A stretch of DNA of 64,000 nucleotides from Turbatrix aceti (GCA_963969345.1 OZ017770.1:1869246-1933245), one strand, 5' to 3'. Positions 26,826-39,863 are shown, counted from the stretch's first letter. Numbers and translations are program-made. The notes: generated from the letters alone by a model not told the origin.

Positions 26826-28383
26826 TCACTGGAATAACTCGGATTCAAAAAAATCATTCTCCATCATTCCGAAAACACGAGCTGTGGTCATCACATCTTT
26901 CTTGGTTCGAACAATGTGTTCGGCAACTGAAACCAACTTCTGAAGACTTGTCAATCTTGCCGCGTAGCATGGAATTTGTTTGTCATATGTGTAGTAATTG
27001 TGCATTTCATTTGCAACGCGACCTAATGCTTCGTTTGCAATGTCGTACGTCTCTGGACATAAGTTTGAAATTTCTAAAAAAACGCTTGTTATAAAAAGAC
27101 TGCTAATAAGATAGCCAAATTTCATTACCATGGGTAGACCAGAGAATCTGCGTTGCCAGGTAGGCAATTTCTAGGAGCGATGGCTTGAGCATTTTCATCG
27201 GATTAAGCATATGCTTGAACAATATAACTTTGAGAGGTTGCATGATGTTGAGCGTGCTGTCACGTTGCTTTTCATTCATATGTGTGTACTTGAATCCTGT
27301 ATCGACATCAATTGCGTTGTTTCTGGTTAAAAGGTATCGGCTATCGTTGAGTTCACATCCAAAGCATTGCATTGTCTGGAATGCGCGGTCAATTTGTTGA
27401 TACACATGGTAGAATTTTTTGAAAAGTAAAAATCTATCGCATTCTGGCACTTTATTGAAGTACTGGCAGGACATGACGACTTCGGTCAATCGTAGAAGAA
27501 AATTTTCTTGATATTCGATGCCAAAACCAAGGCTAATTTCTGTGATAACAAATACTTCTCCAGTTTTTGACATACCGTCGTTTACAAATCGTGTGACCGC
27601 GGCTGTCAGACGTTGCAACGTTGTTGGTACGGCATCAGAAGGCAATCCGAAGTTTTGAATTCTGCTTTGCAGAAGCAATTGTTTTATCGTCGAGATCAGC
27701 GGCTGCGGGTTGTAGATCAAATGACCGTTGTCCACGTGTGGCTCTGACACTTTGCCTTGCTTGTTCCACATTTCAAGCGCTGTCAACTCAGTCACAGGTT
27801 CCAGGAATTCAAATAAATTGTTGTCCCCCGAATCAGGTGATAATAGCAACGAACCATTGCTGGATTCTGATTCAATTCGCATGCCAACACTTGTGCATTT
27901 TTTCATTCGGCAATATCGACACAGTGGTTTTCCTTTTGTTTTCTGAGTTAAGTCGCAATTTCCTATTCCTCTTTGACATCGGTAGACTAATTTGGACTTG
28001 ACAGAACGTCGATAGAATGCTGCACATGCGCGGCATGAGTTTACCTGTAAAAAATATTTTTTGTTATCTTGTATGGTTTAAAAAATCAATTTATTTTTTG
28101 CGTATAAAAAAATTAACAAAAAATTAACCTGAAAGTGAAGTCCTTTTGCTATTCCACCGCAAATCAGACATGGTTCACTTGGTGCGTAATTTTCTGGCGT
28201 AGTGTTAGAGCAGCCCGACGATGTGTAGGACATTGAATTGTTGCCTGCATACATTACAGGTGAAATTGATTCTGGTTCGCTAAAAAGCGCATTTGTCTGT
28301 TTCATCGGTGTAAGCGTAGTAAACATTGTGTCGTCCTGGTAATTTGTCCCATAGCTCACAGTGTCAAAGTAGTCCATCATCAT
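26826..28383 (-). CDS. nuclear hormone receptor (nematode expanded family), paralogue A
   Basis: Exons 28383-28129, 28044-27129, 27073-26826; 472 aa. After about 70 Ser/Thr-rich residues comes a two-finger DNA-binding domain: CLICGG, a P-box region CRACAAFYRRS, then CQRGIGNC and CRYCRMKKC. CRACAAFYRR is typical of the large lineage-specific nematode NHR set. The remaining roughly 330 residues are predicted helical and correspond to a ligand-binding domain. The gene is a nuclear, presumably ligand- or cofactor-regulated transcription factor. It shares exon phases at the DBD (HFQ|VNSCRAC) and near the C-terminus with the gene at 29160-30699, so the two are tandem duplicates. The start is the first of three ATG codons directly after a TTTTTTAG acceptor. 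Confidence 0.88.
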
Positions 28384-29159
28384 TCTAAAAAACAACTCGC
28401 ATTACTAAAAATCTTAACAATGACGAAGATGAACATTTAAAAAAATTAAACTGAGCAACAATTAAGCATCACGTTGCTCTAATAAATGTGTCACTGATCA
28501 TGATCACGCTGAATTTTGAGCACTCGGTCGGTCTTTCCTCCTTCGATAAGCATAAATAAACGACGACGACCCACAACTGCTTGGGAAAAATATTGTGAAA
28601 TTAAAAGGAGGAGTTGACATCACTTTTTTAGTGACATCACTTTCTTTTTTGCACCGTCCACAGTTGTTCAGTTCAACGTGTGCGTTGTGCAGCCAGGCAG
28701 CTTCCAGAAAAAAAATCAGCCTTAACGTTCAGCCAGCCTTCTTTTTGCCTGTTCTTTGGTGTTTTCTGCTTTGTAGTCAGACAATCATTTAACTTTTTCT
28801 TTTTTTATTCGTATTATGTAAATAAAAATGAATAGTTTTATGCTGGCAAATAAAAAGTACAAAAATGATGAGTTGAAATCATGACGTTGTATAGGATTGC
28901 CCGAAATGAATCACGTAAAAAATGAATAAAAAAGTATACAAAGACATTCATCAGGACATATTGTCATAAATACTCCAAGCCTCCGTAACGTCTCAAACAC
29001 GATCCCCGACTAAATGTTGCAGGGCAAGACAAACAGCGTATAAACAACCATCAATGAGATAAACAAAAGATCTTAACCACGTTCGTGTCTGAGTAAAAGC
29101 AGATCAAAAATAAGACTATGTAACAATTCGAGTTTAAATAATTTTCTTTTTTGTTTAAA
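28384..29159. other. intergenic between the two nuclear receptors
   Basis: About 780 bp of AT-rich DNA upstream of receptor A and downstream of receptor B. No coding signal is seen. It must carry the promoter of receptor A and the 3' end of receptor B. Confidence 0.4.
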
Positions 29160-30699
29160 TTACTCAATAATTTCACCGCAATTTACGTCAAATTGGAAGA
29201 GATTAAATATACTGGCCATTGTGGCAATTTCTTGCTTTTCCTTGGCTTGTCTTTGGATCTCCGCTGCTATTCTGGTGATCAGCATTACTCGGTTCGCGTA
29301 GTTCGGAGTTCGTTTTTCATACGTATAATGCAAGTGCAGTTCGTGCGAAGCCTTATCTAACTCCTCGTTTGCAATGTCTGTCCATGTAGAAGGTAAGTTG
29401 CACAGATCTGAAGGAAAAAAAATAAGAGTTATGCTGACAAGTAGGTGAAAAGAAGAGTCTTACCCTTACTATTCCACAAGATTAGCATACCCAGGTAACA
29501 TAGCTCTGTCTGTGATATTCTAAGGCGTTTTAGAGGTACTATGATCTGCGAGACAAAGGCTTCAGTCATGGGGCGATGAATTCTGAAAATTGATAACAAT
29601 GGAATAAAATAAAAAAAATTTCATACTCGCAAAATTGCTTATGCTGTTCCGGTGTCAAATCGATGACAGTAAAGCAATCATTTACGATATCCATGGCCGT
29701 GGTATTATCTATAAATATAATTGAATCACTTTGCTGATCGCCAAGGTGTTCGCAGCTTGTAAAAGCTCTTTCGACCATTTGAAAATTGTGCCAAAATCGT
29801 TTGAATATAATCCACTATAAAAAATTAGTAAAGCAAAAAAATAAAATAAAAAAATCACCCTGGTGTCAAAAGGTAACTTGGAAAAGCATTCCAAGCTCTG
29901 CAACAACTGCACAATGTAAATTATGTAGTTTTCATAAAATTGAAAAACAGGAATTCGATCAACTTCATGACTGCTAACTATTTTTACCGTGGATTTTGGA
30001 GTTGTATGTTGAAGTATTCGAGTAAGTCCAAACTGAAATCTTTGCATTTCTGTGAATTTCACTCCTTTTGGTAGCTGGGGGATAAGATTGGTTTCCTGTT
30101 GCAATGCGTGCTTAATTTTTGCCACAATAGGTTCCCAATTTATTGTCCACTTCTTGTTGACCAATTGAAGTTCAAAAGCAGATGCCACGGAAGGAACAAA
30201 ATGTGACTCTTCCTGCAGCGATGGCAATGGTGGAATCGATGAATTGTTGTACGGCATCGGTGACAATCGCTCTTTAAATCAAAAATTTGCATACAACTCA
30301 AAACCATGATTCATGACTCACCGGCATCAATCTTCATGCCAATAGCCTCGCACTTAATCATCCTGCAGTATCTGCAGAGTTTTTTGTGGTTTGCTGAAAG
30401 CGCACGCATCTTGTATTACAAGCTGTAAATAATTATAATTTACTGCTCTTATTCAGGCTGCATTGTCCAACTCCGCGTTGACAGCGGTAGCGTTTCTTTG
30501 CCTTGATGGATCTGCGATAAAAAGAAGCGCATGCGCGACATGCGGTTACCTGAATAAGGATACAAAAAATGTCGTCATGCTATCGATCATAGTGATCAAA
30601 TAAACATACCTGAAGATGAAGACCTTTTGTGGGTGCGTTGCAGACCAGACAGAGATCATTTTGATCCTCTGCGCTGCTGTTTACCACTACGTCCGCCAT
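29160..30699 (-). CDS. nuclear hormone receptor (nematode expanded family), paralogue B
   Basis: Seven exons: 30699-30610, 30549-30444, 30393-30322, 30271-29859, 29814-29627, 29582-29464, 29407-29160; 411 aa. The DNA-binding domain starts almost at the N-terminus: CLVCNA, CRACASFYRRS, CQRGVGQC, CRYCRMIKC. A 50-nt intron at 30394-30443 interrupts the second finger; the only phase-correct join gives CSLNKSTNHKKLCRYC, spaced as in paralogue A. The ligand-binding region resembles A, for example IANEELDKASHELHLHYTYE against IANEALGRVANEMHNYYTYD. Paralogue B has more introns and lacks the Ser/Thr-rich leader of A. It is transcribed divergently from xanthine dehydrogenase. Confidence 0.87.
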
Positions 30700-30974
30700 G
30701 GTTGTAGTTTAGCGTGTCGCGTTTATGAAGTAGCACTCAAAACTGTCGAATAACAGTTTGCTAAAGTAGAAATTCAGTTTTTCACTTACGCACGTTGATT
30801 TAACACTGCTTATCACAAGGTTGATTCTCTCGGTGACAAACAACACGTAACACCAACGATAACATTAGGAATCAGTAATCATGTAGTAAAAAAATGTTCA
30901 AAGAGTATATTTTGTTTTAACTTATCTGTCGCACCTTGCAATGAGGCATAAGGCAATCATATTTTTAGTTGATC
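30700..30974. promoter_or_regulatory. shared divergent promoter region, receptor B / xanthine dehydrogenase
   Basis: Only 275 bp separate the two start codons, which face away from each other. The region is AT-rich and includes TAACACTGCTTATCACAAGG and GTAACACCAACGATAACATT. I cannot assign specific factor sites. Confidence 0.45.
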
Positions 30975-33900
30975 ATGAATGCGGTTGAATGTGATTACAA
31001 TTTTTTGATTTTTTACGTGAATGGGAAAAGGATAGAAGAAAGAGCTGTGGACCCACGGACGACGCTGGCTGTTTACCTACGCGATTATTTGAAGCTGAAA
31101 GGTACCAAGATAGGCTGCAATGAAGGCGGCTGTGGTGCTTGCACTGTGATGATCTCGGACTTGGACCCAGTGACTAATGCAATTCGGTGGGTTTTGCGCA
31201 TTCAAATCTCCCTTATCTTCAAAATCATAGACATTACTCCGCCAATTCCTGTCTCACTCCTGTTTGCGCGGTCTTCGGAAAATCAGTTACGACAGTTGAG
31301 GCTGTTGGCTCGGTTGCAAGGAAAAAACTTCATCCAATACAAGAAAGACTATCAATGTAAAAAATGTTGTTTTACGCTTTTTTAAATACAAAATTTGTAT
31401 ATATTTAGATCTCATGGCTCTCAATGTGGTTACTGTACTCCGGGATTCGTCATGGCAATGTACTCTCTTCTCCGAAATAATCCCACTCCCACTCATCATG
31501 ATATCGATGAAGCCCTACAAGGCAATCTCTGTCGCTGTACCGGCTATCGGCCGATCATGGAGGCTTTTTACACGTTTGCTGAGTCTGGGGCCGTAAAAGC
31601 CATAAATGGATGCAGTATGGGGGAGAACTGTTGTAAGATACAGACATCTAAAAAATCGAACGAGCAAGGGTCAAAATTGTCATCATTTTCTGCTTGTAAA
31701 GATTACGACCCCACGCAAGAACTTATTTTTCCCCCGGAATTAATGGTACATATTTTTTGTTTTCAAAAAGTCACGTTTGTTTTCACTTTTACAGCTTCAT
31801 GAAATGCACAAGAAATCTGTGATTTACAATTACAATAATCACACTTGGTTTCAACCAACCACGCTTGATGAATTGATAAGTTTTAAGAATACTTACCCTC
31901 ACGCAAGAATTATTTCTGGAAACTCAGAAGTTGCAATAGAACTGAAATTCAGATTTATCGAGATTCCAATTGCAATCAATCCAAAACAGGTTGTTCAGCT
32001 GAGATACAGTCGATTGACGCGTGAAGGCATTGCTCTGGGAATGGGACTATCATTGTCAGAAGTCAGACGAGAGCTGCTTAAATACATTCAGCAGCTTGAT
32101 GGTAAAAATAACGCCTAAAGAGGATTATTTATACACAAATTACAATTTCAGAATCACAAACAAAAATTTTTCAAGCTGTGCACTCAATGCTGTATTACTT
32201 TGCGGGAACACACGTTCGAAACATGGCTGTACGTTGTTGTTTTTTTCATGCAAGTTATGAACCAATTAGTGATATTTGCAGTCTATTGCCGGCAATATCG
32301 CCACAGCTTCTCCGATTTCTGACTTGAATCCCATCTGGATGGCATCTGGTGCCAAAGTCATTGTTCAATCCGAAGAACGTGGCACGAAAGAACTCTCTAT
32401 CGATGAAAACTTTTTCATAGGATATCGCAGAACAATTATCAAACCCGACGAAATCCTTTCCGGAATTCTAATTCCGTTTTCAACATCAAATCAGTATTTT
32501 CAAGCTTACAAACAATCGCAGCGTCGTGAAGACGACATCGCAATCGTTACATCAGCATTTTCCGTCGTTCTGGAAGATGATACAAAAATTATTAAATCAT
32601 TCAAAATGGCGTTCGGAGGCATGGCTCCAACAACTAAACTTGCGCTGAAAACGATCAAAAACGTTGAAGGCACATACTGGAACAAGAAGTTACTAGGCGA
32701 TGTCACCGATCGATTGGCCGAAGAATTTGCCTTACCACCCGATGTTCCTGGAGGCATGGCGCGGTATCGGGTGGCCCTCGTGCTTTCTTTTTGGTTCAAG
32801 TTTTATTCGCACGTATCAAAGCACATTAAGGTACTTCATTGTTCCTTTTTTTATTTCGCAATTAATTTTTTTTCAGAACGGTGTAATTTACAACGATAGT
32901 GACGTGAATCTGGAAAATGCACAACCGGAACAATTTTCATCCACACAAGTTTTCAGCGTTTGTTTACACTATTTCTTGAAGATTCATGATGCATTTATCA
33001 ATTTGTAGGACATTCCCAAAGATCAAAAACCACACGACCCTATCGGACGACCATTAATTCATCAATCTGGTCAAAAACACGTTACGGGAGAAGCAATTTA
33101 TGCTACCGATGTTGAGCCTGCAAACTGTCTTTACATTGCTCTCGTTTTGAGTCCTGTAACTCGTGCAAAAATCAATCACATAAATCCGCTGCAAGCACTC
33201 GACGAACCTGGCGTCTTGGATTACATAGATGCCAATGACGTACCAGGTGGCATGTTTATTGGTCACGGGGATCTCCCTGTTTTTCCAAAGGACAACATTG
33301 AGTATCACGGACAACCGGTGGCAGCTATCATTGCCGTTGATCATGAAACTGCAAGACGAGCTGCAAATTTGGTGAAGATTGATGTAACGGAAACAAAACC
33401 CATCGTCACTATTGAGGTATTTTTTAACATAATCCCTTCTGCCCTTTTGCCCTTCTGCATGAATAATAACACGATATTTGTCATTATTTCTCATAAATAC
33501 CTTTCCTCACGTAGCTAAATTAAAAGGTGTTACCTAAAACAGACAGTTAATTATATTTTAATCATAATTTAATGCATTACAGCAAGCCATTGACGAGTCA
33601 TCATATTTCAATATTCCACCGACGCATGTTCACAATTATCTCAACGATCCCGAGAATTCCGAACCGGCAGACTGGAACAAACTAAGGCGTGTCGTAGCAG
33701 GCGACCTTCACGTTGGAGGACAGGAGCACTTTTACCTCGAGCCACACAACGTAATTGTCATACCGGATGAAGACGAAGAATATGAAGTCATAAGTTCAAC
33801 TCAATCCCCGACGGATGTGCAGAGAGATATCGCGTTGGCGTTGGGAGTTCCGATGCATATGATCAAGGTTTCTGTTCGACGACTCGGAGGAGGCTTCGGA

Positions 33901-35821
33901 GGCAAAGAAAGTGCCGGAGGCCTTTTTGCAGCAATTACCGCCGTTGCGGCCAAAAAGTGCGTGCTCGCATAATTTTTGGTTTTTGCACTTCCTCCCGTTT
34001 AATGCTATTTAAAATTTCAGAATCCGTAAACCCGTAAAATGCGTTGTAGAACGCTTTGACGACATGGCAATCAGCGGAAACAGACATCCTTTTCGCTTCA
34101 AATATCGAGCTGCCATTGATGACAATGATCGTCTCGTTGCATGCGACGTCTTGGCCTATTCAAACTCAGGATACATTATGGAGTTGTCCAAGGGTGTTAT
34201 GGGTATCCAAAAAAAATGTGAAAAAGGAAAGAATAACGTCACGCTTTTCAGAACGCTGTGCTACTCACATAGACAACGTTTATAAGTGGAAAAGCTTCGA
34301 TTTTGTTGGCCATATGTGTAAGACCAACCTCGCATCCAACACGGCTTTTCGAGGCTTTGGCGGTCCTCAGGCCATGATTTGTACTGAAGTAATCATGAAT
34401 CACTTTGTCGAAGAATACGACTTGGATCCCATTAAGGTTTGCACTTTTGGCAGAAACACAAAAAAAGCGACAAAACACAATACACAACGCATTTTAGTTT
34501 CGCTCGGATAACCTCTACCAGGATGGCGCTGTCACACCTTTTGGTATGACCCTTCAACCGTGTAATATAGCCCGCTGCTGGAATGAGTGCTTGGAATTAT
34601 CGGATTACTATAAAAGGCTCAAACTAGTTCAAAAATTCAACGCAGGAAACAAATTCCAAAAACGTGGCATAGCTATAATTCCGACCAAATTTGGCATTGC
34701 ATTCGGCTTAAAACTACTCAACCAAGCAGGAGCCCTGGTGCACGTATACTATGATGGATCGGTACTTGTGACCCATGGAGGCGTCGAAATGGGTCAGGGC
34801 TTGAATACCAAGATGCTGCAAATCGCATCCCGGGTTTTGGATGTTCCAATCGAGCTTGTACACATCAGAGATACGGCAGTGGATCGAGTGCCAAACACAT
34901 CGCCTACCGCCGCATCAGTGAGCAGCGATATCAATGGGGGCGCTGTTCAGGATGCGTGCCAAAAGATTAAAGATCGACTCAAGCCTCTGGTTGAAGCTAA
35001 TCCACAAAAATCCTGGGTCGAACTTATCAAATTAGCTTATGTCAACAGGATCAGTCTGTCTGCTACTGGATTTTATCGGTTTGTCAATATTTTTTTTCTA
35101 TGTCGTAAAATTTTGTTTTTCTAGAAGCGACATCGATGAAATCGACTTTACAACTGGCAAGGGTGGCCAGTATTATAGATATGCAGTTTATGGTGCTGGT
35201 TGTGCTGAAATTGAAATCGACTGTCTGACTGGAGATCATCACGTAAGATCCTACTCATAAGGCTCATTTTCGACTGTAAAAATCAAATTTTTGTAGTTAA
35301 TTCGAGCAGATATTGTCATGGATATTGGTGAATCACTGAACCCGGCAATTGATATCGGCCAAATCGAGGGTGCTTTCATACAGGGCTACGGACTATTTAC
35401 GATGGAAGAAATAAGAGTACGGGCCAATGGGATTAGACTGACCCGTGGTCCTGGAAACTACAAAATACCAACAGCGGATGACGCACCTCGGCATTTTAAT
35501 GTCAAACTTCTTAAAGGGAGCTCTAATTCCCAAGCTATATTCTCCTCAAAAGCTGTCGGCGAACCCCCGCTTTTTCTTGGAGCTTCAGCATTTTTTGCCA
35601 TCCGAAATGCCATTAAAGCATACAGGGAGGACAACGGTAGCAAAGGATACTTTGAACTTGACAGCCCCGCCACTGCAGAACGCATCCGTCTTCTCTGTCA
35701 TGACAACATCATAAACAAAGTTTGTAAATTTTTAAATATGTTTTTTTCTTCAAAATACCCTATTTAGGTACCAGACGAAATGAGTGGCACAAAATGCACA
35801 CCATGGAACGTTCTTTTGTAG
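30975..35821 (+). CDS. xdh-1: xanthine dehydrogenase/oxidase
   Basis: Fifteen exons: 30975-31186, 31231-31356, 31409-31745, 31795-32101, 32152-32228, 32282-32830, 32877-32957, 33009-33416, 33583-33956, 34021-34202, 34252-34436, 34498-35078, 35125-35242, 35297-35719, 35768-35821; 1337 aa, the usual family length. Order: two [2Fe-2S] domains ([19 protein letters not shown] and [11 protein letters not shown]), FAD domain ([26 protein letters not shown]), then the molybdopterin domains. Residues that separate xanthine dehydrogenase from aldehyde oxidase are present: Glu808 in GGGFGGKES (bovine Glu802), Arg886 in VMERCATH (bovine Arg880), and catalytic Glu1268 in VGEPPLF (bovine Glu1261). It oxidises hypoxanthine to xanthine to urate, usually in cytosol or peroxisome. 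The next gene acts two steps later in urate breakdown. Confidence 0.95.
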
Positions 35822-36029
35822 ATAAACAATTTGGAGAGAAAAAAACAGACGGAGTATTATAAACATCACGAAAATTTGCCATCTTGCCATGCTTGTGCGC
35901 ACAACGAATGGTTTGGTTTGTTCGCTCATAAACAATCAAAAATCGACAGTTGTGTGCAGAGCGGTCTTCCTTGTCCTTCAACTTTTGCTCTTTTGTGATT
36001 TTTTTGCCTTTTTTACTTGTGAATAAAAA

Positions 36030-36548
36030 ATGTACATTGCTGTGATTATCTCATCCATGATAGCCTTGCTTAACACAGTTCATGTCCGTGGTTTAAAAAT
36101 CAGTACTCATGTCTTGGACATATCCAACGGTGTTCCCGGAAGAGGAGTTAAGGTTACCGCTTGGCAACTGAATACCACAAACAATGAATGGGAGAATCTC
36201 GGAGAGTTGTAAGTAAATCTTTGTGCTTCAAGAATTACTGTCGATTAAAATTTTAGTAATACAAATGAAAATGGTCGCGTTGCACAAGTCAATCCGCAAC
36301 AACAAGAAAATAGCAAAGGGATATACCGCCTTCGCTTTGACACGAAGGATTATTTTGCAAAAACACGTCAAAAAACATTTTTCCCCTACGCAGAGGTGAG
36401 CATATTTAAGAGGGCATTATGCTCAGTCGCTATTTATAACTTTCAAACAAAATTTTAGGTTGTTTTCGAAGTCGACGACGATGCCCGTGATTACCACGTA
36501 CCCCTTACTTTGAGTAACTATGGCTATTCCACGTATCGCGGTCAATGA
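36030..36548 (+). CDS. 5-hydroxyisourate hydrolase (transthyretin-related), possibly secreted
   Basis: Exons 36030-36208, 36257-36395, 36459-36548; 135 aa. Family signatures: STHVLDISNGVPG at the N-terminus, FFPYAEVVFEV, and HVPLTLSNYGYSTYRGQ at the extreme C-terminus (canonical ending YRGS; here Gln replaces Ser). The catalytic histidines are in THVLD and YHVPL. The enzyme hydrolyses 5-hydroxyisourate, the uricase product, to OHCU. The first roughly 20 residues (MYIAVIISSMIALLNTVHVRG) look like a signal peptide or anchor, unlike the cytosolic or peroxisomal forms, so export or ER targeting is inferred. It begins 208 nt after the xdh-1 stop on the same strand, a spacing compatible with a nematode operon, though no obvious trans-splice acceptor stands directly before the ATG. 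AATAAA-like sequence follows near 36630. Confidence 0.9.
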
Positions 36549-38414
36549 TGTCTCTCTTGATTTGTCCCTTCGTTGTAAAGTCCCAATTATGTATGCCGTA
36601 CCTCTTTGAAGGGCCTCCCCCCGTTATAATCTAATAAAAATTACTACAAGCCTTTTTTGGGGAAGCGGCAGCGATAAGCAGAAAAAGAAGAGTTTATAAA
36701 AATGAAGTTATCTTTTTCTTTAGATATTTGTTTTTGTTGCGTCAAAAAATTGTGCTTGCAACTGACCACAACAAAAACACAGTGCAAAATTCTTTTTTTG
36801 TGGCTCATCTGGACTTGCCACGTTTAGGGGGTGCCAAAGCATGGTCATGCATTCCTTTTTGCACTGCCTGCCCTCTTTGCTTCCCCCTTAAAAGGAGATA
36901 CTGGTTTTTTCTTTTAAATTTTTGGGATATCATAAAAGAAAAAAGGGGTGTATTATTGAATCGTAAAAACTTGAATATTCCTAATAACCAAAGCGAGGTC
37001 GATGAGGCTAGACTGCAGCGTGGTCGGACTCTTGCCAAATTGCCCAAACGTAACAACAAAAAATACGTTCCTTCATATTTCTGACAAAGTTTTTCAAAGA
37101 ACTGTATTTTTGGTGTTTTGTCCAAAAATAACTTGTATCAGTCTTCTGTCAAGTGAGCCACTCATAATCTGCCTTTTATATTTTTTTTTCTGATTCACTT
37201 GGGGTTACACAGGGGGTTCAGCTCGCTTGTTTTTTTATGTTCATTGTAATTTTTGTAATATTTTTTTATAATCATTATAATTTTTTTATTTGTTATTATT
37301 TCGGCTTCTTTTTATGTCTTTTATATTTTTTGACCTAAAATGCATGCTCGCCAAATTTTGCGTAGTGTTGCTTTTTTTAGAGTTTTTACAGAATTACCAT
37401 TTGGTTGTCTTTGTGCAAGTGGTTTCTTCCTTATGCTAGTCAATTTACATCTAATATGATAAAGGCGTTTAAAAGATGGTTTTCCGTACATGCTCATCCC
37501 CCGAACACAGAATGTTTCAGTTGAAATATTATTATTATTATCATTCAGGAAAAAAAGCGTTGGGTCCGTTTTAAAAAAAGAAGGGGAGGGGGACTCATAC
37601 AAAACCCAGAACATTTTTTTAGACATGCATGCATTTGGCAACCCTGCTTTGAAAGTTAGCCTGGGCCAATGCGTAATAATCGTGTTACGTCCTCGTGTTA
37701 GGTGAGCGTGTGTGCGTAATCGATCAATTCAAAGAGCAGGGTTTATCTCAAACTTGGGTAATTAAACCTCAAGTTTGAGTAATAATAATAACTTGAGGTT
37801 TTTATTTTTACTATGTAATGGTGAAATAATAATAATAATAATAATATAAAAGATATACAAAAAAAATAGGAACACGGTTAATACAATATATAAAAAAATA
37901 GTTCGAGCCACGGCGGGGGATGGAGAGGAGAAGGCAAACAAAAGGCAACAAATACGCGTCCTTCGTTTTCCAGTCAAACAACTAACTCATTGTTGACACT
38001 ATTTGAATAGTCGCATTCACACAATTTTTTTCTCTCCTTTTGTTTTCGTTTGAAACGTTTTCCCAGATATTGAGAAAACATTTGTTTTTTTTTGCGGTTC
38101 GACTTTTGCACATCAATTTTTTTTGAATGGTCGGCATATTAGATAATTTCTCGCGTCATTTGGTTACGCAAAAATAAAAATAAACGGTTGTTTGAAACTT
38201 TTTTGTGTTGGATTAAAACTCATTGGGTTTTTGACTTGAAAAATACAACGCTATAATACTTTGGTGTACAGGTGTGTATCACTCATTGCCAGGTGTTTAA
38301 GTAAATTTGTAATTTTGTCTGATTGCATGTAATGAGAATTTCTTTTCATTTTCCAACTCTGTACAACCCTGTATCTACTTTTCTATATTATATTTCTTGT
38401 TTTTCAGTGTCAAA
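36549..38414. other. intergenic, AT-rich
   Basis: No credible gene. It contains the inverted-repeat cluster at 37748-37801 and an AAT microsatellite (about 37780-37850). Confidence 0.45.
37748..37801. repeat. three-armed inverted repeat (mutually exclusive hairpins)
   Basis: The left arm CTCAAACTTG (37748-37757) is the exact complement of CAAGTTTGAG (37770-37779). The overlapping middle arm AAACCTCAAGTT (37764-37775) is also the exact complement of AACTTGAGGTTT (37790-37801). The middle segment can therefore pair with either side but not both. Confidence 0.8.
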
Positions 38415-39863
38415 ATGTCCAAATCATGGAACATGAGTACAACAATGCCCCAGATGGGTTTCGACCGCAGCCTTTGTATTTATGAATTTTTTAAGCCACT
38501 GGAAAAATGGTTATTAGGTAATTGTTTTTGTTTTAAATAAAAACATAAGCTGGTTTCATTTTTCTTTTTTATTTAAACAAAAAAAGAAAATTTACTGTAT
38601 TTGTAGATATTTTCCGTTTTTCAGGTGTCTTTGCTCTACCACTGATAGCCTTGGGACTCATAGCCAATGCCCTTTCTATTCGAATATTCTCTCATCGTTA
38701 CATGCGTCAACAACCAGTCAATTGGTATTTACTCATTTTGGCAATTAGCGATTCATTTATTTTGTTTTCGGCATTTATTGTCCTTTCCCTACCCCGACTT
38801 GGTGAAATTCTAAGGTTCTGGGATGATTCCACTACTAGGTAAAATCTAATTAAAATTAGTAGAAAGGAATCAAAATCATAGTTTTTTCAGACCGTTACTC
38901 ATCTTCGTCGTATTCTTTAGCTACAACGCAACTCCCGTGGTATACGCGCTCATGACAACTGCGCAAACAGTGAGTGTCTGGATGACCGCTGCTATGTCGC
39001 TTCATAGATTCGTTGGTGTTTGTTTGCCGTTTAAAGCGTCCAAATTATTGGACTCACAAAACGTCAAATCGTTTATCACATCTGTCATCATCCTTTCCGT
39101 CCTTTTCAATTCGACTAAATTTTTTGAAGTATACATTAGCAAAGTATGTTATATGCAAAATATAGGCGTCGAGCTGCCTATTGTTGATCAGACTGAACTC
39201 AGGCGTAATTTGTTATATCAAAAAATTTTCTACGACTGGGCCTATACCCTAGTCATGTTTGTGATTCCCTTTACGATTCTTATCGTCGTGAATTCTATGG
39301 TGATTCTAGCGATTAATCGGTAAGTGCATCATGCGTTCGTTCCGCAAGGCATCCTTCCTCTATTTTCCTTCCTCTGTGGCTACCCTCCGAAAATAAACCA
39401 AGTAAATGAAATTGTTGTTTTTTAGTTCGCGCCGGATACATGCAAAACTGAATGTTTTTTCGGACGGCGTTAGAAAACAAGAGTTGGCAAAGGAAATTAC
39501 TACCTCAATCATGCTTGTCGCCATCGTGTTGGCTTTCTTAACGTGCAACACTTTGGTAAGTAGAAATGTCTTTTTTTATCACCCATATCAGAAAATTGCT
39601 TATTCTATCTCTCCTTTTAGGCATTTGTCGTTAATGTGATGGAAAAGTGGAAGTTCTACGACCTATACGTCATGTTCGTGCCGTGGGCTAATATTCTTGT
39701 TATGACAAACGCATCCATTAATATATGTATTTACTGCATGTTTTCTGACAAGTACAAGCAGTTACTTTCTTACTACCTAAACTTTCTACCGTGTCAGTTT
39801 TCTAACGATGACTCTAGAGACGTTAGACAACATTTCTATTCGCCGGGGCTTCTCATTGCATGA
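38415..39863 (+). CDS. peptide-type class A G-protein-coupled receptor (FMRFamide-receptor-like)
   Basis: Exons 38415-38517, 38625-38838, 38891-39319, 39426-39555, 39621-39863; 372 aa. Seven hydrophobic segments can be counted, starting with VFALPLIALGLIANALSI (TM1, with the conserved GxxxN). TM2 has LAISDSFIL. The TM3 end carries HRF in place of DRY (SLHRFVGVCLPF), and TM7 has TNASINICIYCMF in place of NPxxY. This combination occurs in FMRFamide/myosuppressin-like neuropeptide receptors of nematodes. It is a plasma-membrane receptor; ligand unknown. An N-glycosylation site (NMST) lies in the short extracellular N-terminus. The start follows a TTTTCAG acceptor, so a 5'UTR exon or a trans-splice is likely. 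Confidence 0.85.

Noticed and set aside
36728..37084. 118-codon plus-strand ORF
   Set aside because: No start context, domain or splice partner; an overlapping minus-strand ORF of similar length exists, so it is likely chance.
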